Shown: positions 1 to 8,940 of the stretch, piece after piece
Numbering within the stretch: the first letter of the stretch is position 1
How the letters are laid out: every line of letters starts with the position of its first letter
Assembly: GCA_964543125.1 (NCBI GenBank)
Contig: CAZIWX010000028.1
Span: forward strand, 1 to 26,812
Direction: 5' to 3'
DNA length: 26,812 nt
Source of the DNA: CAZIWX01 sp964543125
Lineage (GTDB): Bacteria; Fidelibacterota; UBA8477
The notes under the pieces: generated by a model
Told to the model about the DNA's origin: nothing
What the model saw: only the letters and a program-made list of their open reading frames with translations
Databases searched by the model: none
Position numbers and translations under genes: made by a program

Positions 1-112
1 ACGCCGTCAATTCAAGCAGACTTTTCTTATAGCTACCCATAACCGGCAGTTGGCAGCGGGTGCCGACCGGACAATCAGGCTTACTTTCGACGGACTGCAA
101 GCCGATCAATAA
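1..112 (+). CDS. C-terminal end of a LolD/MacB-type ABC transporter ATPase (5' end outside window)
   Basis: Reading from base 2, an open frame of 36 codons runs to TAA at 110-112. Its translation contains FLIATHNRQLAAGADRTIRL followed by TFDGL. The ATHN is the switch-histidine (H-loop) of an ABC ATPase. The following helix and strand (LAAGADR..RL..DG) are typical of the last 30 residues of LolD/MacB/FtsE-class ATPases. LolD-type ATPases power the LolCDE complex that extracts lipoproteins from the inner membrane. The Walker motifs lie off the left edge, so the subfamily cannot be fixed. A lipoprotein-release role fits a diderm with many lipoproteins but is inferred. No terminator with a U-tract follows before clpC. 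Confidence 0.7.
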   Translation, partial: RRQFKQTFLIATHNRQLAAGADRTIRLTFDGLQADQ

Positions 113-170
113 TCTTTTATCCAGACTGGGGAATGAATCCGTCCTTATCAAAATCTTATGGGCGCACCTG

Positions 171-201
171 TTTCTTTCAGGAACTTTACTCCCTATATTT
201 G
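171..201 (+). promoter_or_regulatory. possible Bacteroidota-style promoter upstream of clpC
   Basis: TATATTTG at 194-201 matches the -7 consensus TAnnTTTG described for Bacteroidota primary sigma factors. TTTC at 171-174, 19 nt upstream, matches three of four bases of the TTTG -33 element. It lies about 70 nt before the clpC start. The -7 match is exact but short, so chance is a serious alternative. No matching element was seen in the other intergenic regions, which weakens the case. Confidence 0.22.
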
Positions 202-256
202 ATTAAAGCCCGAAGGGCAGGACGGAATTTTTGAATTAAGATATTATTAGCATTTT

Positions 257-262
257 AAAGGA
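257..262 (+). promoter_or_regulatory. ribosome binding site deciding the TTG start of clpC
   Basis: AAAGGA lies 7 nt before the TTG at 270. The ClpC N-domain begins immediately after this TTG (MKSNFNKRLQIVIQLAKEEA), and no in-frame ATG gives a complete N-domain. The site therefore supports a TTG initiation codon. Confidence 0.6.
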
Positions 263-269
263 TTTTAGT

Positions 270-2738
270 TTGAAGAGTAATTTTAATAAACGCCTCCAAA
301 TTGTCATTCAATTGGCCAAGGAAGAAGCCATTCGCCTGGGACATGGATATATCGGATCCGAGCACTTGTTTCTAGGAATCATCCGTCATCATGAAAATCG
401 GGCGGTTGAAATTCTTGAAATACTCAATGTGGATATAAGTGATCTGAAAACGACGCTGGAAGACTTGGTTCGCACCACGGGTGGAACCATGGTTATGGGA
501 ACGCTTCCGTTTACAAAACGCGCGGAACGGATTCTCAAGAATACTTACCAGGAAGCCCGGGATCTGAATACTGAAACGGTTGATGTGGAGCATTTGCTGC
601 TGGCCATTGCGAGAGAGCAGGAGGGGGTTGCCGCGGAAGTTTTAGCCCAGTTCAGCATCGATTACGAACTTATTCGGGATGAGTTGGAATTTTCACCGGG
701 CACCGAACCGAAGGAAAGTGAAATTCCCAAGGGTAGAGGCAAATCCAAAACCCCGGCTTTGGATCATTTTGGCCGTGACATCACGTCTTTAGCCCGGGCG
801 GGGAAGTTGGACCCCGTCATCGGCCGGGAAAAAGAAATTGAGCGCGTGGCTCAAATCCTCTCTCGCCGAAAAAAAAATAATCCGGTTCTGATTGGTGAGC
901 CCGGTGTGGGTAAAACCGCTATTGCTGAAGGTTTGGCGCTGAGAATTATCTCACGCAAGGTACCGAGAGTCTTGTTTGATAAACGGATTGTGTCACTGGA
1001 TTTGGCATCACTGATTGCGGGAACGAAATACCGGGGCCAGTTTGAAGAGCGCATGAAAGCAGTGACGACGGAATTGGAAACCAGTGAAAATATTATTCTG
1101 TTCATTGACGAACTTCACACCATCGTCGGCGCCGGCAGTGCCAGCGGTTCCCTGGATGCCAGCAACATGTTTAAACCGGCGCTGGCCAGTGGCGATATTC
1201 AGTGTATCGGTGCGACAACGCTGAACGAATATCGTCAATATATTGAGAAAGATGGCGCTTTAGAGCGTCGATTCCAGAAAGTACTGGTAGAGCCACCCTC
1301 GGTGGCGGAAACTCTTCAAATTCTGCACGGCTTGAAAGATCGTTACGAGGCGCATCACAATGTGCAATATGCAGATGAAGTATTACAAGCCGCGGTGAGC
1401 TATTCCGTTCGTTATATCTCCGATAAGTATTTACCGGATAAAGCCATTGATGTGATGGATGAAAGTGGCGCCCGGGTCCATTTAGCCAATGTGGATATTC
1501 CTGAAAATATCACGAATCTGGAGCTGCAATTAGAAAAATTGCGTCAGGAAAAGGATCTGGTGGTAAAGGAACAGGAATTTGAACGAGCCGCATCTTTGCG
1601 TGATCGGGAACGCAAACTATTGCATGAACTGCAAGTTGCCAATGATGACTGGGTCACGGAGATGAAAACCAATCCACCTAAGGTAATGGTGGAAGATGTC
1701 GCCTCGGTAGTATCGTTGATGACTGGAATTCCGGTCCAAAATGTCGCTGAATCCGAAGCAGATCGTCTGCTCAAGTTGGAATCTGAAATCAATAAATATT
1801 TGGTTGGTCAGGACCATGTGGTCAAAATACTGGCCCGAACGCTGCGGCGCGCGCGTAGTGGTTTGAAAGATCCTAAGCGTCCCATCGGATCCTTCCTGTT
1901 CTTGGGACCAACCGGTGTCGGTAAGACCGAGTTGGCAAAAGTACTGGCCAAGTATATCTATCACGATGAAACGGCGTTGATTAAGATGGACATGTCAGAG
2001 TACATGGAACGGTTCAATGTAAGCCGTCTGATCGGTGCGCCTCCCGGATATGTGGGGTATGAAGAAGGCGGTACACTTACCGAAGCCGTCCGCCGCCGGC
2101 CTTATAGCGTGGTTTTATTCGATGAAATCGAAAAAGCCCATCCGGAAATCTATAACATGCTGCTCCAAATCATGGACGAAGGTGTGTTATCCGATAGCCT
2201 GGGTCACAACGTGGATTTTAAAAATTGTATCCTGATTATGACCAGTAATCTGGGAATGCGGAATCTGGGGCGGCCTTCCATCGGTTTTAGTGGTGAAAAT
2301 GATAGCAGTCATCAAATAGCCGATCAGGAGAAGATCACCAAAGAGATGAAGGAGGTTTTTAAACCTGAATTTATCAATCGACTATCGGAAGTCCTTTATT
2401 TTACATCCCTCTCCCGGAAAGATCTTATTCGGATAATCGATATTCTGCTTACTGAGACCAGCTTGTATGCCGCCGAACAGGGTATTGAAATTGTCCTGCG
2501 CAAAGAGGCCAAGGAATTTCTGGTCGAAAAAGATTACAATCTTGAGAACGGAGCTCGTCCCCTGCGGCGGGCAATCCAAAAGCGAATAGAGGATCCGATT
2601 GCAGAAATGATGTTACAGGGAAAAATCCAACCCAATTCCAGGGTAATCGTTACCGTGCGGGGGGGTGAGATGAAATTTCGGTCCGAAGTTCGCAAGAATA
2701 AGGTTGTCAACCCTTCCTCGCGGGCACATGTGTCATAA
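270..2738 (+). CDS. clpC: ATP-dependent Clp protease regulatory subunit ClpC (AAA+ unfoldase)
   Basis: An 822-residue Hsp100 protein that unfolds substrates in the cytosol and feeds them to ClpP. The order is: double Clp N-domain (about 1-145); D1 AAA+ module with Walker A GEPGVGKT at 209-216 and LFIDELHT as Walker B; a short UVR motif region (about 424-459) in place of ClpB's long coiled coil; D2 module with GPTGVGKT at 546-553 and the GAPPGYVGYEEGG pore region; and the C-terminal D2-small domain. An IGF tripeptide at 671-673 (context RPSIGFSGE) sits where ClpC/ClpA/ClpX carry the ClpP-docking loop, so a partner protease is expected elsewhere in the genome. Length is usual for ClpC. The start is TTG with an AAAGGA ribosome site 7 nt upstream. 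dnaK follows 253 bp downstream on the same strand. No mcsA, mcsB or ctsR neighbour is present, so Firmicutes-type regulation is not indicated. Confidence 0.95.
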   Translation: MKSNFNKRLQIVIQLAKEEAIRLGHGYIGSEHLFLGIIRHHENRAVEILEILNVDISDLKTTLEDLVRTTGGTMVMGTLPFTKRAERILKNTYQEARDLNTETVDVEHLLLAIAREQEGVAAEVLAQFSIDYELIRDELEFSPGTEPKESEIPKGRGKSKTPALDHFGRDITSLARAGKLDPVIGREKEIERVAQILSRRKKNNPVLIGEPGVGKTAIAEGLALRIISRKVPRVLFDKRIVSLDLASLIAGTKYRGQFEERMKAVTTELETSENIILFIDELHTIVGAGSASGSLDASNMFKPALASGDIQCIGATTLNEYRQYIEKDGALERRFQKVLVEPPSVAETLQILHGLKDRYEAHHNVQYADEVLQAAVSYSVRYISDKYLPDKAIDVMDESGARVHLANVDIPENITNLELQLEKLRQEKDLVVKEQEFERAASLRDRERKLLHELQVANDDWVTEMKTNPPKVMVEDVASVVSLMTGIPVQNVAESEADRLLKLESEINKYLVGQDHVVKILARTLRRARSGLKDPKRPIGSFLFLGPTGVGKTELAKVLAKYIYHDETALIKMDMSEYMERFNVSRLIGAPPGYVGYEEGGTLTEAVRRRPYSVVLFDEIEKAHPEIYNMLLQIMDEGVLSDSLGHNVDFKNCILIMTSNLGMRNLGRPSIGFSGENDSSHQIADQEKITKEMKEVFKPEFINRLSEVLYFTSLSRKDLIRIIDILLTETSLYAAEQGIEIVLRKEAKEFLVEKDYNLENGARPLRRAIQKRIEDPIAEMMLQGKIQPNSRVIVTVRGGEMKFRSEVRKNKVVNPSSRAHVS

Positions 2739-2794
2739 TATGGCTCAAGTTCTATTTTATTTTATTAGCGACAATTCCGTTTAACCCATAGAAC

Positions 2795-2840
2795 ACGCCA
2801 TATCAGCAGGCTAATTATTTGTTGTATGCTGATATGGCGT
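2795..2840. repeat. 14-bp perfect inverted repeat in the dnaK leader region
   Basis: ACGCCATATCAGCA (2795-2808) is exactly complementary to TGCTGATATGGCGT (2827-2840), with an 18-nt AT-rich loop. The sequence after the right arm is AATAATAGG rather than a U-tract. On the reverse strand no T-run follows either. It therefore does not look like a normal intrinsic terminator. Alternatives are an operator for a dimeric regulator of dnaK, an RNA hairpin that stabilises the clpC 3' end or dnaK 5' end, or a member of a dispersed repeat. It does not match CIRCE (TTAGCACTC-N9-GAGTGCTAA) or the HAIR element. Confidence 0.75.
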
Positions 2841-2888
2841 AATAATAGGCTTGGCATGTGGTTTGAGCCGGTAAAGGTGCTGTAAATT

Positions 2889-2907
2889 ACCTGTCGCCGC
2901 GACAGGT
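2889..2907. repeat. 19-nt GC-rich palindrome (8-bp arms, CCG loop)
   Basis: ACCTGTCG-CCG-CGACAGGT is a perfect 8-bp inverted repeat with a 3-nt loop, much more GC-rich than its AT-rich surroundings. It is the only copy I see in the window. Its compact form resembles REP-like dispersed palindromes, but it could equally be an operator between the upstream hairpin and dnaK. Confidence 0.65.
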
Positions 2908-2991
2908 GCGGCTTGAAAATAAAGAATTTAGTCTACGCTTATAAAGATGGTTAACGCGTGAGACGATTTGAGTGAAAAGGAGTGAATTTAA

Positions 2992-4923
2992 ATGGGCAAA
3001 GTAATTGGAATTGACTTGGGAACCACCAACAGTGTAGTGGCTGTCATGGAAGGCAAAGATCCGGTAGTCATTACCAATTCCGAGGGTGGCCGCACAACCC
3101 CTTCGGTGATGGCATTTACCAAAGACGGCAACCGGCTGGTGGGACAACCGGCTAAACGCCAGGCGATTACGAATCCGGATAAAACGATCTATTCCATTAA
3201 GCGGTTTATGGGCCGGAAATTTAATGAAGTGAAGCAGGAGTTGTCCGAGATTCCCTATAAAGTAGAGGGCGGTCCCAATAATCGGTGTCAGGTGCGGGTT
3301 GCGGATAAAACCTATTCACCACCTGAAATTTCGGCGATGATCCTGCAAAAGATGAAACAAACCGCGGAAGAGTACTTAGGTGAAAAGGTTATTGATGCGG
3401 TTGTGACGGTTCCCGCTTATTTCAATGATTCCCAGCGCCAGGCAACCAAAGACGCCGGTGAGATTGCCGGATTGAATGTTTTGCGTATTATCAATGAACC
3501 TACCGCAGCCTCGTTGGCCTATGGCCTGGATCGGAAAAAAGACGAAACCGTGGCGGTCTTTGACCTGGGCGGTGGTACTTTTGATATCTCCATTCTGGAA
3601 ATTGGTGATGGCGTGTTTGAAGTAAAGTCAACCAATGGCGACACCCATCTCGGCGGTGATGATTTTGACCAGAAGCTGATTCTGTGGATAGTTGATGAGT
3701 TTAAAAAGCAGGAAGGCGTTGATCTAAGCGAGGATCCTATGGCCATGCAGCGGCTGAAAGAAGCTGCTGAAAAAGCCAAAATCGAGCTTTCATCGTCTGC
3801 CAGCACCGACATCAATCTGCCGTATATCACCGCGGATAACACCGGGCCGAAGCACCTTTCACTGAAACTAACCCGGGCAACTTTTGAGAATCTCTGCAGC
3901 GATTTATTCGAGCGTCTGAAAGCACCCTGCCAGACTGCGATCAAAGATGCCGGGTTGAAAGTGGAGCAAATCCAGGAAGTGATTCTGGTCGGTGGCTCTA
4001 CCCGAATACCCAAAGCACAAGAGATTGTGAAGAAAATATTCAAAAAAGAACCTAACCGTAGCGTGAATCCGGATGAAGTAGTTGCCATGGGGGCTGCAAT
4101 CCAGGGTGGTGTATTATCGGGAACGGTATCGGACGTTTTGTTGTTGGATGTGACCCCGCTATCCCTGGGTATTGAAACCCTGGGGGGCGTTATGACCAAA
4201 TTGATTGAGCGTAATACCACGATTCCAACCAAGAAAAGTGAAGTTTTCAGCACCGCGGCAGACAATCAAACTCAGGTTGAGATTCATGTACTCCAGGGTG
4301 AACGCAACATGGCCGTTCATAACCGTACCCTGGGCCGATTCATTTTGGATGGTATTCCACCATCACCGCGCGGTATGCCCCAGGTTGAAGTAACTTTTGA
4401 TATTGATGCGAATGGAATCCTGAATGTCACGGCTAAAGACAAAGCCACCAATAAAGAACAGAGCATTCGAATTGAAGCGTCCAGCGGTCTCACGGATGAA
4501 GAAAAAGATAAAATGGTTAAGGACGCTGAACTTCACGCCGAGGAAGATAAGCGCGAGAAGGAATTGATAGACGCCAAGAATCAGGGTGATTCACTGGTCT
4601 ACCAGACCGAAAAGAACCTTAAAGAGTACGGTGACAAGCTGGATGATAAACTGAAAACTGAAATCGAAGCAAAGGTGAGTGCGCTTAAGAGTGCTGCAAC
4701 CGGTACAGACAAAGCTGCAATCGACGAGGCGATTACCGCCCTGAACGAAAGCTGGAACAAGGCTTCCAGTGTAATGTATGAAGCTGCGAAAGAGGCTTCT
4801 GAAAAGCAGCCAGCTGAAGCCGGTGGATCTACTGCCGGTGATGGTGAAAAACCAGGCGCTGGACAGGCAGAGGTCGAAGAGGCCGATTTTGAAGTTGTCG
4901 ATGAGGATGAGAAGAAAAAATAA
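2992..4923 (+). CDS. dnaK: molecular chaperone DnaK (Hsp70)
   Basis: A 643-residue cytosolic Hsp70 that binds exposed hydrophobic segments in an ATP cycle with DnaJ and GrpE. The N-terminal ATPase domain begins with GIDLGTTNSVVAVMEG and contains NEPTAASLAYGLD and DLGGGTFDISILEIGDGVFEVK. The interdomain linker VLLLDVTPLSL (from about 382) leads to the substrate-binding domain and helical lid. The extreme C-terminus is acidic (EEADFEVVDEDEKKK), as in bacterial DnaKs. ATG start, with AAAAGGAG at 2975-2982 and 9-nt spacing. grpE, dnaJ and hrcA are not adjacent, so dnaK appears to be a single-gene unit with its own terminator at 4948-4978. A CTTGAAA at 2912-2918 resembles the -35 half of a heat-shock promoter, but I see no convincing partner -10. 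Confidence 0.98.
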   Translation: MGKVIGIDLGTTNSVVAVMEGKDPVVITNSEGGRTTPSVMAFTKDGNRLVGQPAKRQAITNPDKTIYSIKRFMGRKFNEVKQELSEIPYKVEGGPNNRCQVRVADKTYSPPEISAMILQKMKQTAEEYLGEKVIDAVVTVPAYFNDSQRQATKDAGEIAGLNVLRIINEPTAASLAYGLDRKKDETVAVFDLGGGTFDISILEIGDGVFEVKSTNGDTHLGGDDFDQKLILWIVDEFKKQEGVDLSEDPMAMQRLKEAAEKAKIELSSSASTDINLPYITADNTGPKHLSLKLTRATFENLCSDLFERLKAPCQTAIKDAGLKVEQIQEVILVGGSTRIPKAQEIVKKIFKKEPNRSVNPDEVVAMGAAIQGGVLSGTVSDVLLLDVTPLSLGIETLGGVMTKLIERNTTIPTKKSEVFSTAADNQTQVEIHVLQGERNMAVHNRTLGRFILDGIPPSPRGMPQVEVTFDIDANGILNVTAKDKATNKEQSIRIEASSGLTDEEKDKMVKDAELHAEEDKREKELIDAKNQGDSLVYQTEKNLKEYGDKLDDKLKTEIEAKVSALKSAATGTDKAAIDEAITALNESWNKASSVMYEAAKEASEKQPAEAGGSTAGDGEKPGAGQAEVEEADFEVVDEDEKKK

Positions 4924-4947
4924 ACCTCAAATTACGCATGCTTGATC

Positions 4948-4978
4948 ACAGGGGCAGTTCTGGCTGCCCCTGTTTTTA
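4948..4978 (+). terminator. intrinsic terminator of dnaK
   Basis: ACAGGGGCAG (4948-4957) pairs perfectly with CTGCCCCTGT (4964-4973) around a 6-nt loop, followed by TTTTTATA. It lies 25 nt after the dnaK stop. A 10-bp GC-rich stem with a U-tract is a classic strong terminator and separates dnaK from the tamB unit. Confidence 0.92.
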
Positions 4979-5043
4979 TATATAAATGGGGACCGAGGTT
5001 CAAGTAGAATTCCCCTAAGGGGTTGGCTAAATTTAAAACTGAT

Positions 5044-8000
5044 ATGGCAAAACGAATACGCAGAGAGATCGATTTTTTCAAACTGGTAAAGCGCAGTTTG
5101 ATCATGGGCAGCATCGTGTTCAGTCTCTCAACGGGAATCCTTCTTTTCGATACACCCCTTATATCGTCACCCCTTCTGAAAATATCGAATATGGTTGCGG
5201 CAAAATATGTCCCGCTCAAGGTTCAGGGGCACATTGATAAAAGTTTAATATTAGACGGATTAAGCATTAGCAATTTCACTTTGATCCAGACTGATTCACT
5301 GGACACGCTCATTACCGCCGAGCACATTGGAGCCAGCCTGCATTGGAGCAGCTTATTCAGGAAAAATGCAATTCTATCCCACCTTACACTGCGTAAAGGT
5401 CATGTCTTTCACCCCTTATGGAACTACAAACCACAAAGCCGGGGATCTTATTCAACGCCTAATCTGATATTTCGGAAATTGGCGGTGGATTCGTTCGTGA
5501 TTGACTCACCAGCGGATAGACTCGCATCCGGCCTGACACTGGAGCATTACCGGGGAAGCGGCTGGTTATTAGACGGCATCCTGTATCTGAAAACAGATAC
5601 CGCGGCACTAGCTCTGGGAGCGCCCCTCAATCAGACAGTCCAATTTTCCGGTGGAATTAGCCTGGAACCTAATCGGACCGGCCAACTCATCGATCTCGGA
5701 ATCCTGTTGGCTAATGGTAAGGGCGTCATTAACGCCGGTTTTCAACCCGACTCAATATCTGCTCAAGTCCATATTCCGAGTTTCAATTTAAAAGATTTAC
5801 TCCGGAGGCAGGGGCTTCGGTTACCGTTGGATTCGGCTGTACTCAAATCGTTTAATATGGCTGTTTCACGGAATAATGGGATCTGGCTTGCTTCCGGGGA
5901 GGGTATATCTCAACTGAATACGCGCACCGCAAAGATCAAGATTGACCAGGCGCGTTTCGATTCATCCGGCCTGTCGCTTAAAGCCCAAATGCAGAGTGGA
6001 ATACAAAAACTTCAGACAAATTTCAGCCTGGCCAACTATCAAAATTTTACTTTAACAGGGTCGGCGGAGAAACTCGATATGTCGCAAGATTTTTCCACGC
6101 CACGCATCCGCGATCTATCCGGAAAATTTTCCGTGTCGGGTACATCCAGACAGCAAACCGCGAATGTCAGGCTCGAAGCATTCAGAGTGGGTGCTTACCG
6201 GATTGATACTCTGGTTATGAAAATGACGCGGGAAAGCGACCAATATCGGATCGATTCCCTAGCAATTACCACCTCCGGCACTAAGTTAAACTTGCACGGG
6301 ATGGTTCAATCGAGGCAATTGACGCTAACCGGCGATGTCCGGGTTAGCGATATCTCGCAGTGGGTGCCTAATCGGGAAAAAGTACCGCTGGCAGGATCGA
6401 CAGACCTTAAATTCAGGGTTGCCGGATCAATTTCAGAACCGGTAATCCAGGGTGAAATTCAACAAGCTGAACTGACTTATGGGCAACGCATTAAGTCAGT
6501 CGGCCGTGGAAAATTCAACCTGAAGAAAAGGCATTCCGTTTGGGATGGTGAACTGGTGCTCCACGGCAGTGATGGACTATTGCTCAACGACACGTTACGT
6601 AATTTGAATATTGCATTACAACTTGAAAACAACCGCCTCAGGCTGACCAATTTTAATGCTCGCAGCGATCGTTATCTAATTGCCGGCAGCGGGTTAGCGA
6701 CACCGGATTCCCTTATTTTACAGCGTCTAAGCATCATTCTCGACAACCAGTCATTATCAACTGCTGAACCGGTGAAAATTTATCACCCCAAGCGGAGACC
6801 AAATCAATGGGTAATCCCTCGTAGGGTCTTAACCTTTAATCGCGGCGGCGTATCGGTTGAAGGAAATTTTAGCGCTGATGGAGAGATGGACCTCAATCTG
6901 ACAACTGAGTTGATATCCATGTCCGAAGTCATGAAATTTCTGGGGCGAAAGACGGTTATGGCTGGCAATTTAGCTGGTAATTTTCATATTTCGGGCCAAC
7001 CGGCAAATCCTACGATTGAGTCAAACTTCACCTGGATGAAACCGGCCGTGGAGCAGCTCAGTGCGGATAATTTCGTTTTCCAGGGAAAAATTCAGAATCG
7101 GAAATTGATTGTAGCCAGCGCCTCATTTACCAAGGGCTCCGCTAAAGTTAGTTTCCTGGGGACTTTCCCGTTAGGCTTTACCGCCGATGAATGGAAAGAG
7201 TCACGCACTGAAAATCAGCTTTTTACAGCCAGATTCACTGATTATAAACTTAAAGATTTAGCGTTTACACATTACAAAAAAACCCCCGTTAGCGGGACCC
7301 TGACAGGAATCATTAATGGCCGGGGAACACCCGCCGCAACGATTTTAAAAGCCACCTTCGATGTCCAAAATGGAATGTGGGGTAAGCTGGATTTTAATAA
7401 GGGCCGAGTAGGATTCTCCTACGAACGCGGCATCATTAATGTGGATACAATTGGTGTGATCAGTAATTGGGGAATCGCTTCGGGTATGGGGTATCTTTCA
7501 GGTGATCTGAATCTTCGACCTGAAACCAGGCGACCCCCGGGTGGCGTGGAAAATCCTTTGGATTTGACCTTTACCGGTAATTTTTCCCAACTAAAATTTC
7601 TTACCGCTTACCTTAACGGTCTGGATGAACTCACTGGGGATTTCGATGTTGATATGCATCTCTACGGAACCTATGAAAACCCAATTCGAGACATGAAACT
7701 TCGAGGTCACCATGCCACCTTGGCGATGAGCTTCCTCGATAATAAGATTACTGATATTCATACCGAAATGACGATGCGGAACAATACCATGACCATCGAC
7801 CATTTTAGCGGCAAAATGAACTACACCGAGGGTACCGCCTTGGAAAAGGCCGGTGGTATTCGCTGGGCCACCCGGCAATTGGGCTCTATTCTGGGATTCG
7901 GCAAGGGGCGTGAGTACAAGGGTGATTTACTGGTAACGGGCGTAGGTGATTTCTCGCAATTTTTTCATCCTAAATTTAATATCGGATTGAAAGGGAAGGA

Positions 8001-8940
8001 GATTTACTATCGCAATATTGCCAGTGAATTTGAAGCGATCAGCGATTTAAATATGACAATTGCCGGGCAGGATACTATCCGGATCAATGCCGATATGCCG
8101 GTGATCAAAGGCGGATATTTTTCAAATTTTACCTCGCAAGAATCGTATAATGTAAAAAAAGTGGCTACGACTCAGCTACAACACCATGGACCGGTGGTCA
8201 TCTATAATTTGCACACTACTTTTTTGGGTAATCTGCGGATCGAAAACAATCTCATGTTCTCCGAGTGGGAGGGGGAACTGTGGCTACTGAATTACGGTGA
8301 CGGGAAATTAAGATTCAGCGGTAGCCTAACAGTTCTTGCCGGAGGCAAGTTTTTCTACCTCGGCAATGTGCTGGATATTCAGAGCGGCACCCTCACCTTC
8401 AATCCGGTTGAGTTTAATCCGGAGATCAGCGATTTCGTCGTAACTACAACCATTGACGGTGAACAGGTATACCTTTCACTCTCTGGCGATCTAAAAGAAC
8501 CGCAATTGGCCCTGGCGCCGGGAGAGACAACCACCCTGAGCATGGATGATATACTAGCTTACCTGACAATTAACCAAAAAGTGACCCAGGGAATCAATTT
8601 AGGTGCGAATAGTCTGCGTGATCCGGTGAGATCTTATGTGGGCATGTTGGTCAATAAGCAGGGAGAAAAGCTATTAAACCGGTTCATGGGACTGGATTAT
8701 CTGGATATTCAAAGTTCTTTGTTTGATCCATCAGCTAGTGATACCGCCCGTATTACGATCGGTCAGCGGCTGTCCAAAAATATAAAGATGACTTACCAGA
8801 GAGATATTATGATCTCGGAGCCTAACCCTTATTCCAAACTTAGTGTTGAATACCGGATGAATAAAAATATGTCCATTATTGGAGGCGTCGATCAGGATGG
8901 ACTATTGGAAGTCAGGGGAAGATTAAGGTACACCTATTGA
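5044..8940 (+). CDS. tamB: TamB-like inner-membrane/periplasmic protein (translocation and assembly module / AsmA-like, DUF490)
   Basis: About 1298 residues. A single N-terminal membrane anchor (about residues 19-36, after a basic stretch KRIRREIDFFKLVKRS) precedes a very long periplasmic region of repeating beta-strand segments, as in TamB/AsmA-like proteins. These form a hydrophobic groove spanning the periplasm and are linked to outer-membrane protein insertion or phospholipid transport. The last ~350 residues show the DUF490 hallmark: beta-rich text around GNLRIENNLMFSEWEGELWL, then LSMDDILAYLTINQ, and a barrel-like end (ITIGQRLSKNIKMTYQRDI) finishing in a terminal aromatic residue. The partner barrel gene begins inside its last codons. 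An upstream in-frame TTG at 5023 would add 7 residues, but its only purine run abuts the codon; neither start has a good ribosome site. Family call is firm; exact cargo is unknown. Confidence 0.85.
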   Translation: MAKRIRREIDFFKLVKRSLIMGSIVFSLSTGILLFDTPLISSPLLKISNMVAAKYVPLKVQGHIDKSLILDGLSISNFTLIQTDSLDTLITAEHIGASLHWSSLFRKNAILSHLTLRKGHVFHPLWNYKPQSRGSYSTPNLIFRKLAVDSFVIDSPADRLASGLTLEHYRGSGWLLDGILYLKTDTAALALGAPLNQTVQFSGGISLEPNRTGQLIDLGILLANGKGVINAGFQPDSISAQVHIPSFNLKDLLRRQGLRLPLDSAVLKSFNMAVSRNNGIWLASGEGISQLNTRTAKIKIDQARFDSSGLSLKAQMQSGIQKLQTNFSLANYQNFTLTGSAEKLDMSQDFSTPRIRDLSGKFSVSGTSRQQTANVRLEAFRVGAYRIDTLVMKMTRESDQYRIDSLAITTSGTKLNLHGMVQSRQLTLTGDVRVSDISQWVPNREKVPLAGSTDLKFRVAGSISEPVIQGEIQQAELTYGQRIKSVGRGKFNLKKRHSVWDGELVLHGSDGLLLNDTLRNLNIALQLENNRLRLTNFNARSDRYLIAGSGLATPDSLILQRLSIILDNQSLSTAEPVKIYHPKRRPNQWVIPRRVLTFNRGGVSVEGNFSADGEMDLNLTTELISMSEVMKFLGRKTVMAGNLAGNFHISGQPANPTIESNFTWMKPAVEQLSADNFVFQGKIQNRKLIVASASFTKGSAKVSFLGTFPLGFTADEWKESRTENQLFTARFTDYKLKDLAFTHYKKTPVSGTLTGIINGRGTPAATILKATFDVQNGMWGKLDFNKGRVGFSYERGIINVDTIGVISNWGIASGMGYLSGDLNLRPETRRPPGGVENPLDLTFTGNFSQLKFLTAYLNGLDELTGDFDVDMHLYGTYENPIRDMKLRGHHATLAMSFLDNKITDIHTEMTMRNNTMTIDHFSGKMNYTEGTALEKAGGIRWATRQLGSILGFGKGREYKGDLLVTGVGDFSQFFHPKFNIGLKGKEIYYRNIASEFEAISDLNMTIAGQDTIRINADMPVIKGGYFSNFTSQESYNVKKVATTQLQHHGPVVIYNLHTTFLGNLRIENNLMFSEWEGELWLLNYGDGKLRFSGSLTVLAGGKFFYLGNVLDIQSGTLTFNPVEFNPEISDFVVTTTIDGEQVYLSLSGDLKEPQLALAPGETTTLSMDDILAYLTINQKVTQGINLGANSLRDPVRSYVGMLVNKQGEKLLNRFMGLDYLDIQSSLFDPSASDTARITIGQRLSKNIKMTYQRDIMISEPNPYSKLSVEYRMNKNMSIIGGVDQDGLLEVRGRLRYTY

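Noticed and set aside
205..222. Hairpin GCCC-GAA-GGGC as a terminator before clpC
   Set aside because: Only a 4-bp stem, and the T-run comes too far downstream.
2795..2860. Intrinsic terminator of clpC
   Set aside because: The hairpin is strong, but no U-tract follows on either strand.
2739..2991. CIRCE or HAIR heat-shock operator upstream of dnaK
   Set aside because: Neither TTAGCACTC-N9-GAGTGCTAA nor CTTGAGT-N7-ACTCAAG is present. A 7-bp GGCTCAA/TTGAGCC pair (2742-2748 and 2863-2869) is short enough to be chance.
3519..4265. 248-codon open frame on the minus strand inside dnaK
   Set aside because: It lies entirely antisense to a well-conserved dnaK reading frame. Its translation is Ser/Arg/Pro-rich with no recognisable motif. 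It is a shadow of the real gene.
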